From Sinomonas cyclohexanicum (GTDB lineage: Bacteria > Actinomycetota > Actinomycetes > Actinomycetales > Micrococcaceae): a DNA stretch of 64,000 nt. A program made the translations under genes and the position numbers. Position 1 is the first letter of the stretch; every line of letters starts with the position of its first letter. The notes under the pieces were generated by a model. That model did not search any database and had not been told where the DNA came from. It saw only the letters and a list, made by a program, of their open reading frames with translations. The stretch lies in NCBI RefSeq assembly GCF_020886775.1, contig NZ_AP024525.1, forward strand, positions 1,178,001-1,242,000, in the 5' to 3' direction. Below are positions 17,578 to 25,287 of the stretch, one piece after another.

Positions 17578-18554
17578 GGCGTGTCTCCCATATGCCTCGT
17601 GATTGACGCGAGATTGTGGGTGGGTGGTATCTGTTGTGGACTCTCGTAATCGCCGGTTGACGGATGCGCAGTGGGCGTTGATCGGGCCGTTGCTGCCCTC
17701 GAACGCTGGACGGCGTGGTCACCCGTTCGGTGACGATCGCCGCATTGTCGATGGGATCATCTACCGGTTCCGCACCTCGACGCCGTGGCGGGACGTGCCG
17801 CGGGAAGAGTTCGGGCCCTGGCAGACGGTCTGGAAGCGGCACCGCCGCTACGCCGGAGACGGGACCTGGGACCGGGTGCTGCACGTGCTGCTCTCCCAGG
17901 CGGATGCGGCGGGGCTGATCGACTGGGACGTGTCCGTGGACGCGACGATCGCGCGTGCGCACCAGCACGCGACGAACACCACCCGCCCCGACCAGGACAC
18001 AGGGGGCCGTGTCGAATCACAAGAATCTGCCGCTTGAGGAAGCTGAGCCCGCCGGTCACGGCATCGGCCGCTCCCGTGGCGGCCTGACGACGAAGATCCA
18101 TCACGCCGTCGATGGCAACGGGCTCCCGCTCGCGATCGTCGTCACCGGCGGACAGCGCAACGACGGGGCGATGCTCAAGCGGGTCCTCGACGACATCCGG
18201 GTCCCCCGGGCCGGCGGCGGACGTCCACGCACACGCCCGGCCGCGGTCCTGGCGGACAAGGCGTACGGGTCCGGTGTGAACCGGCGCATGCTCCGCGCCC
18301 GCGGCATCCGGGCGGTGATCCCGGAAAAGAGCGACCAGATCACGTCCCGCAAACGCAAGGGCAGCAAGGGCGGCAGGCCGCCCGGCTTCGACGCCGACGC
18401 CTACAAGGACCGCAACGTCGTCGAACGATCATTCGCGCTCGTGAAGCAGTGGCGCGGCATCGCCACCCGCTACGACAAACTCGCGATCACCTACCGCGCC
18501 GGCGCAGTCCTCCACGCCGCCCTCATCTGGGCAACCCTATTAGGAGACACGCCC
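17577..18554 (+). mobile_element. IS5-family insertion sequence (IS427-like), about 978 bp
   Basis: Perfect 12-bp terminal inverted repeats, GGGCGTGTCTCC (17577-17588) and its complement (18543-18554), flank a two-frame transposase. The target is CTAG with a TA duplication (17575-17576 and 18555-18556), typical of this subgroup. Because of that target, fadD keeps a TAG stop at the left edge and the transposase takes its own TAG from the right-hand duplication. Sharp ends and an open second frame suggest a recent, possibly active copy. Confidence 0.88.
17603..18037 (+). CDS. IS5-family transposase, first frame (orfA)
   Basis: The N-terminal half (about 133-144 residues) contains the DUF4096-type domain (LTDAQWALIGPLLP, then WRDVPREEFGPWQTVWKRHRR) and the first catalytic Asp in WDVSVDATIARAHQ. 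The TTG at 17603 is the first open start; a GTG at 17636 (VDSRNRRLTD) is equally likely. Translation should shift by -1 at the run of five G near 18001-18005, where the frame ends 32 nt before its stop while the neighbouring frame continues the same domain. Confidence 0.8.
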   Translation: MTRDCGWVVSVVDSRNRRLTDAQWALIGPLLPSNAGRRGHPFGDDRRIVDGIIYRFRTSTPWRDVPREEFGPWQTVWKRHRRYAGDGTWDRVLHVLLSQADAAGLIDWDVSVDATIARAHQHATNTTRPDQDTGGRVESQESAA

Positions 18555-18557
18555 TAG
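17955..18557 (+). CDS. IS5-family transposase, second frame (orfB)
   Basis: The C-terminal DDE domain, meaningful from about 18003 (AVSNHKNLPLEEAEPAGHG) onward. It has the second Asp in VLADKAYGS and the catalytic Glu with the YREK-like signature NVVERSFALVKQWRGIATRYDK. Translated as a -1 frameshift product of the first frame it gives a complete transposase of about 310 residues. It runs through the right inverted repeat and ends with TAG in the target duplication. The 17955 boundary is only the start of the open frame. Confidence 0.8.
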   Translation: MRTSTRRTPPAPTRTQGAVSNHKNLPLEEAEPAGHGIGRSRGGLTTKIHHAVDGNGLPLAIVVTGGQRNDGAMLKRVLDDIRVPRAGGGRPRTRPAAVLADKAYGSGVNRRMLRARGIRAVIPEKSDQITSRKRKGSKGGRPPGFDADAYKDRNVVERSFALVKQWRGIATRYDKLAITYRAGAVLHAALIWATLLGDTP

Positions 18558-18677
18558 ACGGTATGGAGTGACCGCCTTGTGTGGGTGGTTGCGGGCCGGG
18601 GCCTCTCTCGCGCAGATTCGTGGGTTACCGGACAGAGTCCCCTGCCCGGCCTATCCGACATGCGTGGGGAGGCCCCG

Positions 18678-19772
18678 GTGTTCATTGAGCGTACGAGTGT
18701 TGGTCTGGATGTGCACGCCCGTTCGGTCGCGGCGGCGGCGATCGACGGGGTGACCGGCGAGCTGGTGCAGACCAGGCTTGCCCCGTCCCAGGAGGCCATC
18801 AGCGGATGGCTCGCCGGCCTGCCGGGCCCGATCGCCGTGGTCTACGAGGCCGGCCCGACGGGATTCGGACTTTCGAGGGCCTTGACCTCACAGGGAGTCA
18901 GGTGCGTGGTCGCCGCCCCGTCCAGGCTGCAGCGCCCGTCGGGGGACCGGGTCAAGACCGATTCCCGGGACGCGGTGCATCTGGCCAGGCTGCTGCGCCT
19001 GGACGAGGTCACCCCGGTCGCGGTCCCGACCGTGGCGCAGGAGTCCGCCCGGGATCTGGTGCGGGCGAGGGAGGACTGCCGCGGGGACCTGATGCGGGCC
19101 CGGCACCGGCTCTCCAAGCTGCTCCTGCGGTATGGGATTGTCTATGACGGCGGGGACGCCTGGACGGGGGCCCACGACGTCTGGCTTCGGAAGGAGGCAC
19201 TTCCTCAGCTGTTGTCCCCGGCGACCAGGATGGCGTTCGACTCCGACTACGAGGCGGTGCTGACGGTCAGGGCCCGCCGCGACCGGCTCGATGCCGCGAT
19301 CGGGCAGCTCGCCGCCGTCAGCGAGTTCGCCCCGCTCGTGCACCGGCTGGGCTGCCTGCGCGGGGTCAGTACCCTGACGGGGTTCGCCCTCGCGGTGGAG
19401 ATCGGGGACTGGCGCCGGTTCACTGGGGCCACGATCGGTTCCTTCGTCGGCCTGACGCCCTCGGAGCACTCCTCCGGCGCCTCCCGGGCGCAGGGGCCGA
19501 TCACCAAGACCGGGAACGCCCACGTCCGCAGGCTCCTGGTGGAGGCCGCCTGGCACCACCGGGCCCGGTATGTGGCCGGCAAGACCATGCGCGACCGATG
19601 GGACCTGGCCCCGGCCGCGGCCCGCGTGCGCGGCGATGAGGGCAACCGGCGCCTGCACGAGAGGTGGGTGGGCTTCCTCGAGCGGCGCAAGCGCCCCACC
19701 GTGGCCAACGTCGCAATCGCCCGCGAGCTGGCCGGGTGGTGCTGGTCGCTGGCAGTCATGGACGACGACTGA
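18678..19772 (+). CDS. IS110-family transposase (DEDD)
   Basis: A 364-residue transposase. The N-terminal RuvC-like DEDD domain has GLDVHARSVAAAAID, then VVYEAGPTGFGL, then KTDSRDAVHLARLLR. The C-terminal Tnp_20 domain has CLRGVSTLTGFALAVEIGDW and SFVGLTPSEHSSG with the nucleophilic Ser, followed by GNAHVRRLLVEAAWHH. The GTG at 18678 has a GGGGAGG sequence about 8 nt upstream; an ATG at 18660 is an alternative. The reading frame is intact. Members of this family use an RNA made from a non-coding end to choose donor and target. Confidence 0.88.
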   Translation: MFIERTSVGLDVHARSVAAAAIDGVTGELVQTRLAPSQEAISGWLAGLPGPIAVVYEAGPTGFGLSRALTSQGVRCVVAAPSRLQRPSGDRVKTDSRDAVHLARLLRLDEVTPVAVPTVAQESARDLVRAREDCRGDLMRARHRLSKLLLRYGIVYDGGDAWTGAHDVWLRKEALPQLLSPATRMAFDSDYEAVLTVRARRDRLDAAIGQLAAVSEFAPLVHRLGCLRGVSTLTGFALAVEIGDWRRFTGATIGSFVGLTPSEHSSGASRAQGPITKTGNAHVRRLLVEAAWHHRARYVAGKTMRDRWDLAPAAARVRGDEGNRRLHERWVGFLERRKRPTVANVAIARELAGWCWSLAVMDDD

Positions 19773-20062
19773 CCCCCGCCGCCCACAGACCGCTTCGCCG
19801 GATCCCACAGAGGTCGGCGGCAGCGCGTGGAGCCACCCGCGGCACAGCTATGAACAGGCACCCCAGAGGGGGGCCCACGTTCGCTCCTAGACACGCGGAC
19901 CGACTCCAGCCGAACCACCGTCCTGCGGTAGCCAATCCGCGCATATCAGCCTGACCGCGCGTCGCCAACGACACGCTCGCCGACCACCCCCTCCAGCGAA
20001 GCACAGAGGCGCCGCCGGGACCTCCTCCCGGCGGCGCCTCACCCTGCCCACTTGACAGCAGC
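19773..20062 (+). ncRNA. Candidate guide RNA (seekRNA/bridge RNA) region of the IS1111-like element
   Basis: About 290 nt without a gene follow the transposase, inside the element. In IS1111-group elements the guide RNA comes from this right-hand end. The region has structured potential, including a perfect 15-bp stem at 20006-20040. The limits of any RNA and its guide loops cannot be set from one copy. Confidence 0.35.
20006..20040. other. Perfect 15-bp stem-loop near the right end of the IS110 element
   Basis: GAGGCGCCGCCGGGA (20006-20020) pairs exactly with 20026-20040 across a 5-nt loop. No T-run follows. It may be part of the guide RNA or stop read-through out of the element. Confidence 0.6.
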
Positions 20063-20072
20063 TCACTCCATA

Positions 20073-20855
20073 TCAGCTGTTCTGGCGGTCGGCCCGCTCG
20101 GCCTCGAGCGCAGCCGTGAGCCGTTCGACCCGTTCGGTCAAGGCCTGGACCTTCGCCTCGAGCGTCTGATCGATGGCCTCGACCTCGGCCTCGACATCCT
20201 CGATCTCGGCCTCGACCGCCTCGACGCCCGCCTCCATCTCCGCCGCCGCCTGCGAGGTCATCGTCTCCACGAGCCACGCCGCGATGGAGGCGGTGACCAC
20301 ACCGAGGACCGCGATGCCGGAGACCATGAGCGCCGCTGCGACGAGTCGGCCGATCACGGTCACGGGGTAGTGGTCGCCGTAGCCCACGGTCGTGATGGTC
20401 TCGAGCGCCCACCAGATCGCGTCCCCGAAGCCGCGGATGTTCGAACCCGGCACGTTCTGCTCGACGTCCTCCACCGTGAGCGCTCCGCAGTACATGAGCG
20501 TCGCGGCGGCGGCGATCACGTAGATGACCAGTCGGCCGCGCAGGGCGTTGCCCGCCTTGTTGTGCACGACCCGCAGGAACGTGACGAGGCGCAGCGGCCG
20601 CAGCGCGGGGAGCGCGAGGATCGCCAGCTCGTGCAGGTTGCGCACGAACCACCGCCCCCGCCGGGGCGCGAGCCACAGCTGGCCCGCGTAGTCCACGACG
20701 AACACGGCCCAGGACGCCCACAGGATGCCCTCGGCCCACACGGACTCGGCCGGGGACAGGTTCCCGATGACCTGCACCGAGTACGCCGCGAGGAACACGA
20801 GGGCCGCCGCGAGCGTGGGCCACTCGGTCAGCTGTCGCCAGCGTTCCTGGGTCAT
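20073..20855 (-). CDS. Voltage-gated-type potassium channel with C-terminal coiled coil
   Basis: A 260-residue membrane protein. The selectivity filter TTVGYGD (155-161) sits between two membrane helices. Upstream are further helices including an Arg-rich S4-like stretch (LRPLRLVTFLRVVHNK). After the last helix comes a long acidic heptad region (EAEIEDVEAEVEAIDQTLEA and on), a probable tetramerising coiled coil. Length and layout fit six-helix Kv-like bacterial channels. The start at 20855 is supported by TACGCT 6 nt upstream. The stop codon touches the right inverted repeat of the IS110 element, so the native 3' flank may be displaced. Confidence 0.87.
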   Translation of the reverse strand: MTQERWRQLTEWPTLAAALVFLAAYSVQVIGNLSPAESVWAEGILWASWAVFVVDYAGQLWLAPRRGRWFVRNLHELAILALPALRPLRLVTFLRVVHNKAGNALRGRLVIYVIAAAATLMYCGALTVEDVEQNVPGSNIRGFGDAIWWALETITTVGYGDHYPVTVIGRLVAAALMVSGIAVLGVVTASIAAWLVETMTSQAAAEMEAGVEAVEAEIEDVEAEVEAIDQTLEAKVQALTERVERLTAALEAERADRQNS

Positions 20856-20861
20856 GCTGGA

Positions 20862-20867
20862 AGCGTA
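20862..20867 (-). promoter_or_regulatory. -10 box TACGCT of a probable leaderless promoter
   Basis: On the minus strand TACGCT is followed by 6 nt and the ATG of the channel gene; no Shine-Dalgarno sequence is present. Confidence 0.4.
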
Positions 20868-20916
20868 CCGCCGGGGGTAGGGTGAGCGGTGGGGAGAGGG
20901 GCCGGAAGGAGGCACC

Positions 20917-22194
20917 ATGCGTTCGATCCCCCCTGCCCTCACCGCACTTCCGCTGGCCGCGCTGGTACTGTCCGGCTGCGCTCCTGCCGCAGCACCGACG
21001 CAAGGCACGACGACGGCGCCCGCCGCGTCCGCGCCGTCGTCCGCCCCCGCTCTGGCACAGGTGAGCGACGACGACCTCCGTGCCGCGTTCACCGCCTCCG
21101 CGAAGGAGATGCAGGTGCCCGGCGCTGTGCTGGTCCTCAAGCGGCCCGGGAAGCCCGACCTGACCATCGCGTACGGCACGCGCGAGCGCGGCGGACCGAC
21201 GCCAGTCACCGTCGACGACCACGTCCGCGTCGGCTCCAACACCAAGACATGGACCGGCACGGTCATCCTCCAGCTCGCTCAGGAGGGGAAGATCGGCCTC
21301 ACCGACCCGGTGTCGAAGTACTGGGACGGCGTGCCCAACGGCGATTCGATCACGATCGAGCAGTTGCTCGAGATGCGCTCGGGCCTGTACAACTACACGT
21401 TCGATCCAGCGTGGAATGCCGCCGTGGACGCGAACCTCCAGCGCGCGTGGCAGCCGCAGGAGCTGCTCGCGACCGCGTTCACGCACCCCGCCGTGTTCGC
21501 GCCGGGGACCGACTACCAGTACTCGAACACGAACACCGTCCTGCTCGGGGTGATCGCCCAGAAGCTCGACGGGAAGCCGCTCGAGCAGATCTTCCAGGAC
21601 CGGCTCTTCGGCCCTCTGGGGCTGAAGGAGACCCGGCTGCCGGCGCTGACGTCGTCCGCACTCCCGGCCCCGTACTCGCGTGGGTACTCCTACGGGACGT
21701 TCGTCGAGACCATCGACACCAGCAAGCTCACCGACGACCAGTTCGCCGCCGCGCGCTCGGGCACGCTCGCCCCGCTGGACTACACCGACCAGAACCCTTC
21801 CTGGGGATGGGCCGCGGGCGCGGGCATCTCGACCGCGCCCGAGCTCGCCACGTGGGTCGAGGCGCTCGGCTCGGGCAAGCTGCTGGACTCGGCCATGCAG
21901 AAGACGCGGATGGACAGCATCAAGCCGCTCTCCGCGTCCTCCGGATACGGGATGAACATCGCCCAGTTCGGCCCGATGTACGGGCACACCGGCGAGCTGC
22001 CCGGCTACAACTCCTTCATGGGCTACGACCCCGCGAACAAGGTCACCCTCGTGACGTGGGCGAACCTGGCCCCGCTCCCGGACGGCAGCGCCCCGGCCAC
22101 AGAACTCGCGAAGCTCGTGCTCGGCAAGCTCTACGCCACCGCGGGCGCGGGCCCCTCGAGCGCGGGCCCCTCGGCAGCCACTACCGGACCGTGA
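20917..22194 (+). CDS. Serine hydrolase lipoprotein (beta-lactamase / D-Ala-D-Ala carboxypeptidase class C fold)
   Basis: A 425-residue exported lipoprotein. The signal peptide ends in the lipobox LVLSGC with lipidated Cys21. The penicillin-binding fold has SxxK as SNTK at 107-110, the YxN motif in YQYSNTN, and the KTG-equivalent HTGELPGYN. The family includes carboxypeptidases, esterases and class C-like enzymes acting outside the cell. GGAAGGAGG at 5 nt makes the start certain. Its 3' end overlaps the convergent Big2 gene by 14 bp. Confidence 0.87.
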   Translation: MRSIPPALTALPLAALVLSGCAPAAAPTQGTTTAPAASAPSSAPALAQVSDDDLRAAFTASAKEMQVPGAVLVLKRPGKPDLTIAYGTRERGGPTPVTVDDHVRVGSNTKTWTGTVILQLAQEGKIGLTDPVSKYWDGVPNGDSITIEQLLEMRSGLYNYTFDPAWNAAVDANLQRAWQPQELLATAFTHPAVFAPGTDYQYSNTNTVLLGVIAQKLDGKPLEQIFQDRLFGPLGLKETRLPALTSSALPAPYSRGYSYGTFVETIDTSKLTDDQFAAARSGTLAPLDYTDQNPSWGWAAGAGISTAPELATWVEALGSGKLLDSAMQKTRMDSIKPLSASSGYGMNIAQFGPMYGHTGELPGYNSFMGYDPANKVTLVTWANLAPLPDGSAPATELAKLVLGKLYATAGAGPSSAGPSAATTGP

Positions 22195-23215
22195 TCGTGA
22201 CCGGCTGGCTCGTCACGCCGCCGTAGCTGGCCCTGATGGCCGAGGTGCCGGACTTCTGCGGGTAGGCGTTGCCGACGTCGTCCATGCTCACCACCTCGCC
22301 GTTCTCGGACGACCACGAGACGGCCTGCACGGCCTCGGACACGCCGGTCGTGTAGGTCACGGTCGCGGTGAGCTTCACACGCTTGTCCCCGGCCGAGAGC
22401 ACCGGGACGGCCGCGGGCGAGATGACCACCCGGACCACCTCCGGGGGCGTCACCGTGACGAGCGCGAACCCCTCGTACGTTGTGCCGAAGTAGTCGTTGC
22501 CCTTGGCGGTCAGCAGCGCCGAGCCGGGCGCGACGCCGGTCACGACGCCGCTTGGGCTCACGGTCGCGACGGTGGTGTCCGACGAGGTCCACGTGAGCTG
22601 CCCCGGCGGGACCGCCGAGTCGTCGCTCAGGATCAGCTGTGCCGAGAAGGTCGTGGTCAGGCCCGCGCGCACGCTCGTGGACCCGGGGTCCACGCGCAGC
22701 TCGCGCACCGTCACGCTCGGACGAGGAGTAGGCGTGTAGCCGGGCACGACGGCGAGCGCGAGCGAGCCCGAGAACCCGCCGAACACCGCGGTGACCGAGG
22801 CGGAACCCGCCGCGACACCGGTCGCGTGCCCCGCGCCGTCGACCGTGAGGACGCCCGGATCCGAGGTGGACCACGCGACGCCCTCGTGCAGGTTCCGGGC
22901 ACCTCCGTCGCTCAGAGCGGCCGTCGCCCCCAGCTGGAGCTGCGCCCCCGGCGCGAGCTTCGTGTCCGAGGCGACCACCGTCACCCCGATCACGCTCGCC
23001 GACGGCCTCTGGGGCCCGCCCAGCCCGAGCAGGCGGACGACGACGAGCGCCGTCGCCGCGGCGAGGATCGCCACCGTCGCGATGACGCTCAGCGCGATGA
23101 CCCTGGCACGGGCCCTGGACTGCCCCCGGTCCATCGCGGCGCCGAGGTCCGCGGGGTGCCGCTCTGCGAGGGCGCGGGCCTCGAGGTAGAGGCGCTCGCG
23201 CAGCTCGTCGTTCAC
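22181..23215 (-). CDS. Membrane-anchored surface protein with Big2 (Ig-like) repeats
   Basis: A 344-residue protein with a short charged cytosolic N-terminus (~38 residues), one membrane helix (about 39-63, ending LLGLGG) and an outside part built of three bacterial Ig-like (Big2) repeats. Each carries the family signature of a TSDPGVLTVDGAGHATGVAAG-like turn (TSSDTTVATVSPSGVVTGVAPG in repeat 2). The topology is that of an anti-sigma-like sensor: small inside, beta domains outside. The GTG start has GGGGAACGG just upstream, and the gene follows the sigma-like gene by 13 nt, so the two form an operon. Confidence 0.78.
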   Translation of the reverse strand: MNDELRERLYLEARALAERHPADLGAAMDRGQSRARARVIALSVIATVAILAAATALVVVRLLGLGGPQRPSASVIGVTVVASDTKLAPGAQLQLGATAALSDGGARNLHEGVAWSTSDPGVLTVDGAGHATGVAAGSASVTAVFGGFSGSLALAVVPGYTPTPRPSVTVRELRVDPGSTSVRAGLTTTFSAQLILSDDSAVPPGQLTWTSSDTTVATVSPSGVVTGVAPGSALLTAKGNDYFGTTYEGFALVTVTPPEVVRVVISPAAVPVLSAGDKRVKLTATVTYTTGVSEAVQAVSWSSENGEVVSMDDVGNAYPQKSGTSAIRASYGGVTSQPVTITVR

Positions 23216-23228
23216 CGCCGTTCCCCGT

Positions 23229-23915
23229 TCATGGCTGGCCGCTCCCGAGCGCCAACTGCGCCGTCTGGTTGGCGTGTGCGAGGCGTTCGGCGACCACCGC
23301 CGTCGTGCTCTCGGTCAGCCCGGCGATCTCCGCGACGGTGAGCGAGGCGAAGTCGTGGAGCACGATCGCGACGCGCTCCGGGGCCGGCAGCGCCGCGAGG
23401 AGCGTCGCGGGCCGCTTGGGCTTGCCGGGCCTGCCCGGTCTGGGGGAGGCCGGAAGCCCCGCCGGCGCCTGCCAGAAGTCCTGCCGCTCGAGCAGGTGCA
23501 CGAGCGTGCAGAGCGTGAACAGGCGCAGCTGCGGGGTGACGGGACCGCGCCACACCTCCGCGGTGCGCGCCCAGGCGGCCTCGAGGAGGGCCTTGGCCTT
23601 CTCCGGGTCCCCGCACAGCAGCTGCGCGCACAGCTGGAGGTCGCCGCGCTGCTGCTCGAACACGCTCGCGATGTCCTGCTGCCTGCCGGAGAGCGCCGCG
23701 GAGAACTTCACGTCCCCGGGAAGCCCGAGCTCGATGTCACGCACCGCTGGGACGACGGCGGCGATGAGGGCGAGCGCTCCGGCGCCGATCGGCACGGCCG
23801 AGACGAGGGCCGGGACGAACAGCCCGAGCACGATCGCAGCGAGGCCCAGCGCGGCGGCAATGACGCGCGCGGGGCGGACGGCGCCGAGGAAGCGGCGCTT
23901 GGGCAGTTCGCACAT
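23229..23915 (-). CDS. Membrane protein with sigma-70 region-4-like C-terminus
   Basis: A 228-residue protein. Residues ~15-58 form two hydrophobic helices. The C-terminal ~60 residues (LAALPAPERVAIVLHDFASL, then TVAEIAGLTESTTAVVAERL) read like the region 4 helix-turn-helix of an ECF sigma factor. The middle is a helical segment with CAQLLCGDPEKAKALLEAAW. A sigma-like DNA-binding end fused to membrane helices is unusual; with the Big2 membrane protein encoded next to it, it suggests an envelope-responsive regulator. AGAAGGTG precedes the ATG. A degenerate sigma-like protein that no longer binds polymerase is possible. Confidence 0.6.
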   Translation of the reverse strand: MCELPKRRFLGAVRPARVIAAALGLAAIVLGLFVPALVSAVPIGAGALALIAAVVPAVRDIELGLPGDVKFSAALSGRQQDIASVFEQQRGDLQLCAQLLCGDPEKAKALLEAAWARTAEVWRGPVTPQLRLFTLCTLVHLLERQDFWQAPAGLPASPRPGRPGKPKRPATLLAALPAPERVAIVLHDFASLTVAEIAGLTESTTAVVAERLAHANQTAQLALGSGQP

Positions 23916-23946
23916 GCTGCACCTTCTGCGGTTGCACCCCAGTTTA

Positions 23947-23958
23947 AGTCACGTGACT
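23947..23958. promoter_or_regulatory. 12-bp palindrome upstream of the sigma-like gene
   Basis: AGTCACGTGACT is a perfect palindrome centred about 37 bp before the ATG at 23915, in the only AT-containing part of the gap. It is a plausible operator for control of the sigma-like/Big2 operon. Confidence 0.4.
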
Positions 23959-24027
23959 GGAGCAACCTAGACGTGGTGCCGCTGCGCGAGCCCAAGCGCC
24001 GCTTCGCGCCGAAGGGCCGGCCGCGGA

Positions 24028-25287
24028 TCAGCCGAACGAGGTGGCCGTCGCGTAGCCCTTCCCGTTGTATTTCTGCACGAGTACCTTCGAGATGGCCGGC
24101 TGCCCGTCCACGGTCGTGTCCACCTCGGTGCCCTGGAGCATGAGCGGGGCCGCGTAGCCCTTGATGTTCCGCAGCGCCTTCATGAACGAGTCCCGCGTCG
24201 GCTCTGTCATGTGCTGGAACGCCTGGTCGAGCGTGGCTCCCGCGATGTAGCTCCACATGCAGTGCGGGAACGCCGGCATGTCCTGGTAGTTGCCGTACTG
24301 CTTGAGGTCGGCAAGGAACTTCACCACGTCGTCGTTCGTGGCGAACTCCGGGCTCTGCGGCGCCTTCGAGAAGGCCACCGAGTACACGCCCGGGTACGCG
24401 TCCGCCTTGCCCGGCGCGAGGATGGCCGTGGGGCTGGACGTGTTCGAGGGAAGGAACCAGCTGGGCTTCCAGCCGATCTGCTGCGCCTTCTGCAGGGACG
24501 CGATGGTCAGCGGCGTGATCGACATCGCGTTGAAGAACACGTCCGCGCCCGTCGCGGCGAGCTGGGTGATCTGCGCGTCCACGGAGGTGTCCGTGGCCTC
24601 GTAGGTCTGCTCGCCCACCACGGTGACGTTCGAGGCGCCCTTGATGGCGTCCTTGAACCCGGACACGTAGCCCTTGCCGTAGTCGTCGTTCTGGGACAGG
24701 ATCGCGACCTTGTGCTGCCCGCTGGAGGACGCCACGAGCTTGCCGAACGCCGCTCCCTCGTTCTGGTAGGCCGGGACGAGGCCGAGCTGCCACGGGCTCT
24801 GCTTCTGGTCGCTGAACAGCGGGTCGCCCGTCATGACGAGGACCTGGGGCACCTTCTGGCTGATCGCGGCCTCGCGGAACGCCCTGTTGGTCGGCGTCCC
24901 GAGGCCGATGCCCTCGGCGAACACGCCGTCGGAGACCATCTGCTGGAAGTTCGCGAGCGACTTCTGCGGATCGTAGCCGTCGTCGTACGTCTTGATCTCG
25001 ACCTTGCGGGTCTTGCCGTCGCCGAACTTGATGCCGCCCTCGGCGTTCTTTGCGCCGAAGTAGGCCTTCGCGCCCGCCACCGTGCAGGTTCCGGGGCCCG
25101 CGGTGGCGCCGCTGAGCGGCGTCGTGATCCCGAGCGTGATGGTCGTGTCGGTGATGCCCGGCGACGCGGCCGCCGTGCCCCCGCTCCCGCCGCCGGCGCT
25201 GCCGCGGCATCCTGCCAGCGAGAGCGCGAGGACCGACGCCACGGCGACGGCGCCGAGGAGCCCCCGGGTCCCTTTCCTAACGTTCAT
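24028..25287 (-). CDS. livK: ABC transporter substrate-binding lipoprotein (branched-chain amino acid type)
   Basis: A 419-residue periplasmic-binding-type receptor of the Leu/Ile/Val family (type I fold). The signal peptide ends in LSLAGC with a lipidated Cys. The mature part opens with ITDTTITLGITTPLSG, the usual start of this family. It is the last gene of the livGFHMK operon and overlaps livM by ATGA. The family also binds aromatic acids, amides and other ligands. With three aromatic-type O-demethylase genes next door, an aromatic or methoxylated ligand is as likely as an amino acid. Confidence 0.87.
   Translation of the reverse strand: MNVRKGTRGLLGAVAVASVLALSLAGCRGSAGGGSGGTAAASPGITDTTITLGITTPLSGATAGPGTCTVAGAKAYFGAKNAEGGIKFGDGKTRKVEIKTYDDGYDPQKSLANFQQMVSDGVFAEGIGLGTPTNRAFREAAISQKVPQVLVMTGDPLFSDQKQSPWQLGLVPAYQNEGAAFGKLVASSSGQHKVAILSQNDDYGKGYVSGFKDAIKGASNVTVVGEQTYEATDTSVDAQITQLAATGADVFFNAMSITPLTIASLQKAQQIGWKPSWFLPSNTSSPTAILAPGKADAYPGVYSVAFSKAPQSPEFATNDDVVKFLADLKQYGNYQDMPAFPHCMWSYIAGATLDQAFQHMTEPTRDSFMKALRNIKGYAAPLMLQGTEVDTTVDGQPAISKVLVQKYNGKGYATATSFG

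Larger units (their letters stand above)
18562..20072 (+). mobile_element. IS110-family insertion sequence (IS1111-like)
   Basis: A DEDD transposase gene lies between a 116-bp left and a 300-bp right non-coding part. TATGGAGTGA (18562-18571) is repeated in inverse at 20063-20072. Such inverted repeats and a longer right end are traits of the IS1111 group. IS1111 ends usually project a few bases beyond the repeats, so true borders may lie 3-7 bp outside. TTGACA at 20052-20057 near the right end, pointing outward, fits the -35 half of a promoter formed when the ends join in the circular intermediate. Confidence 0.7.
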
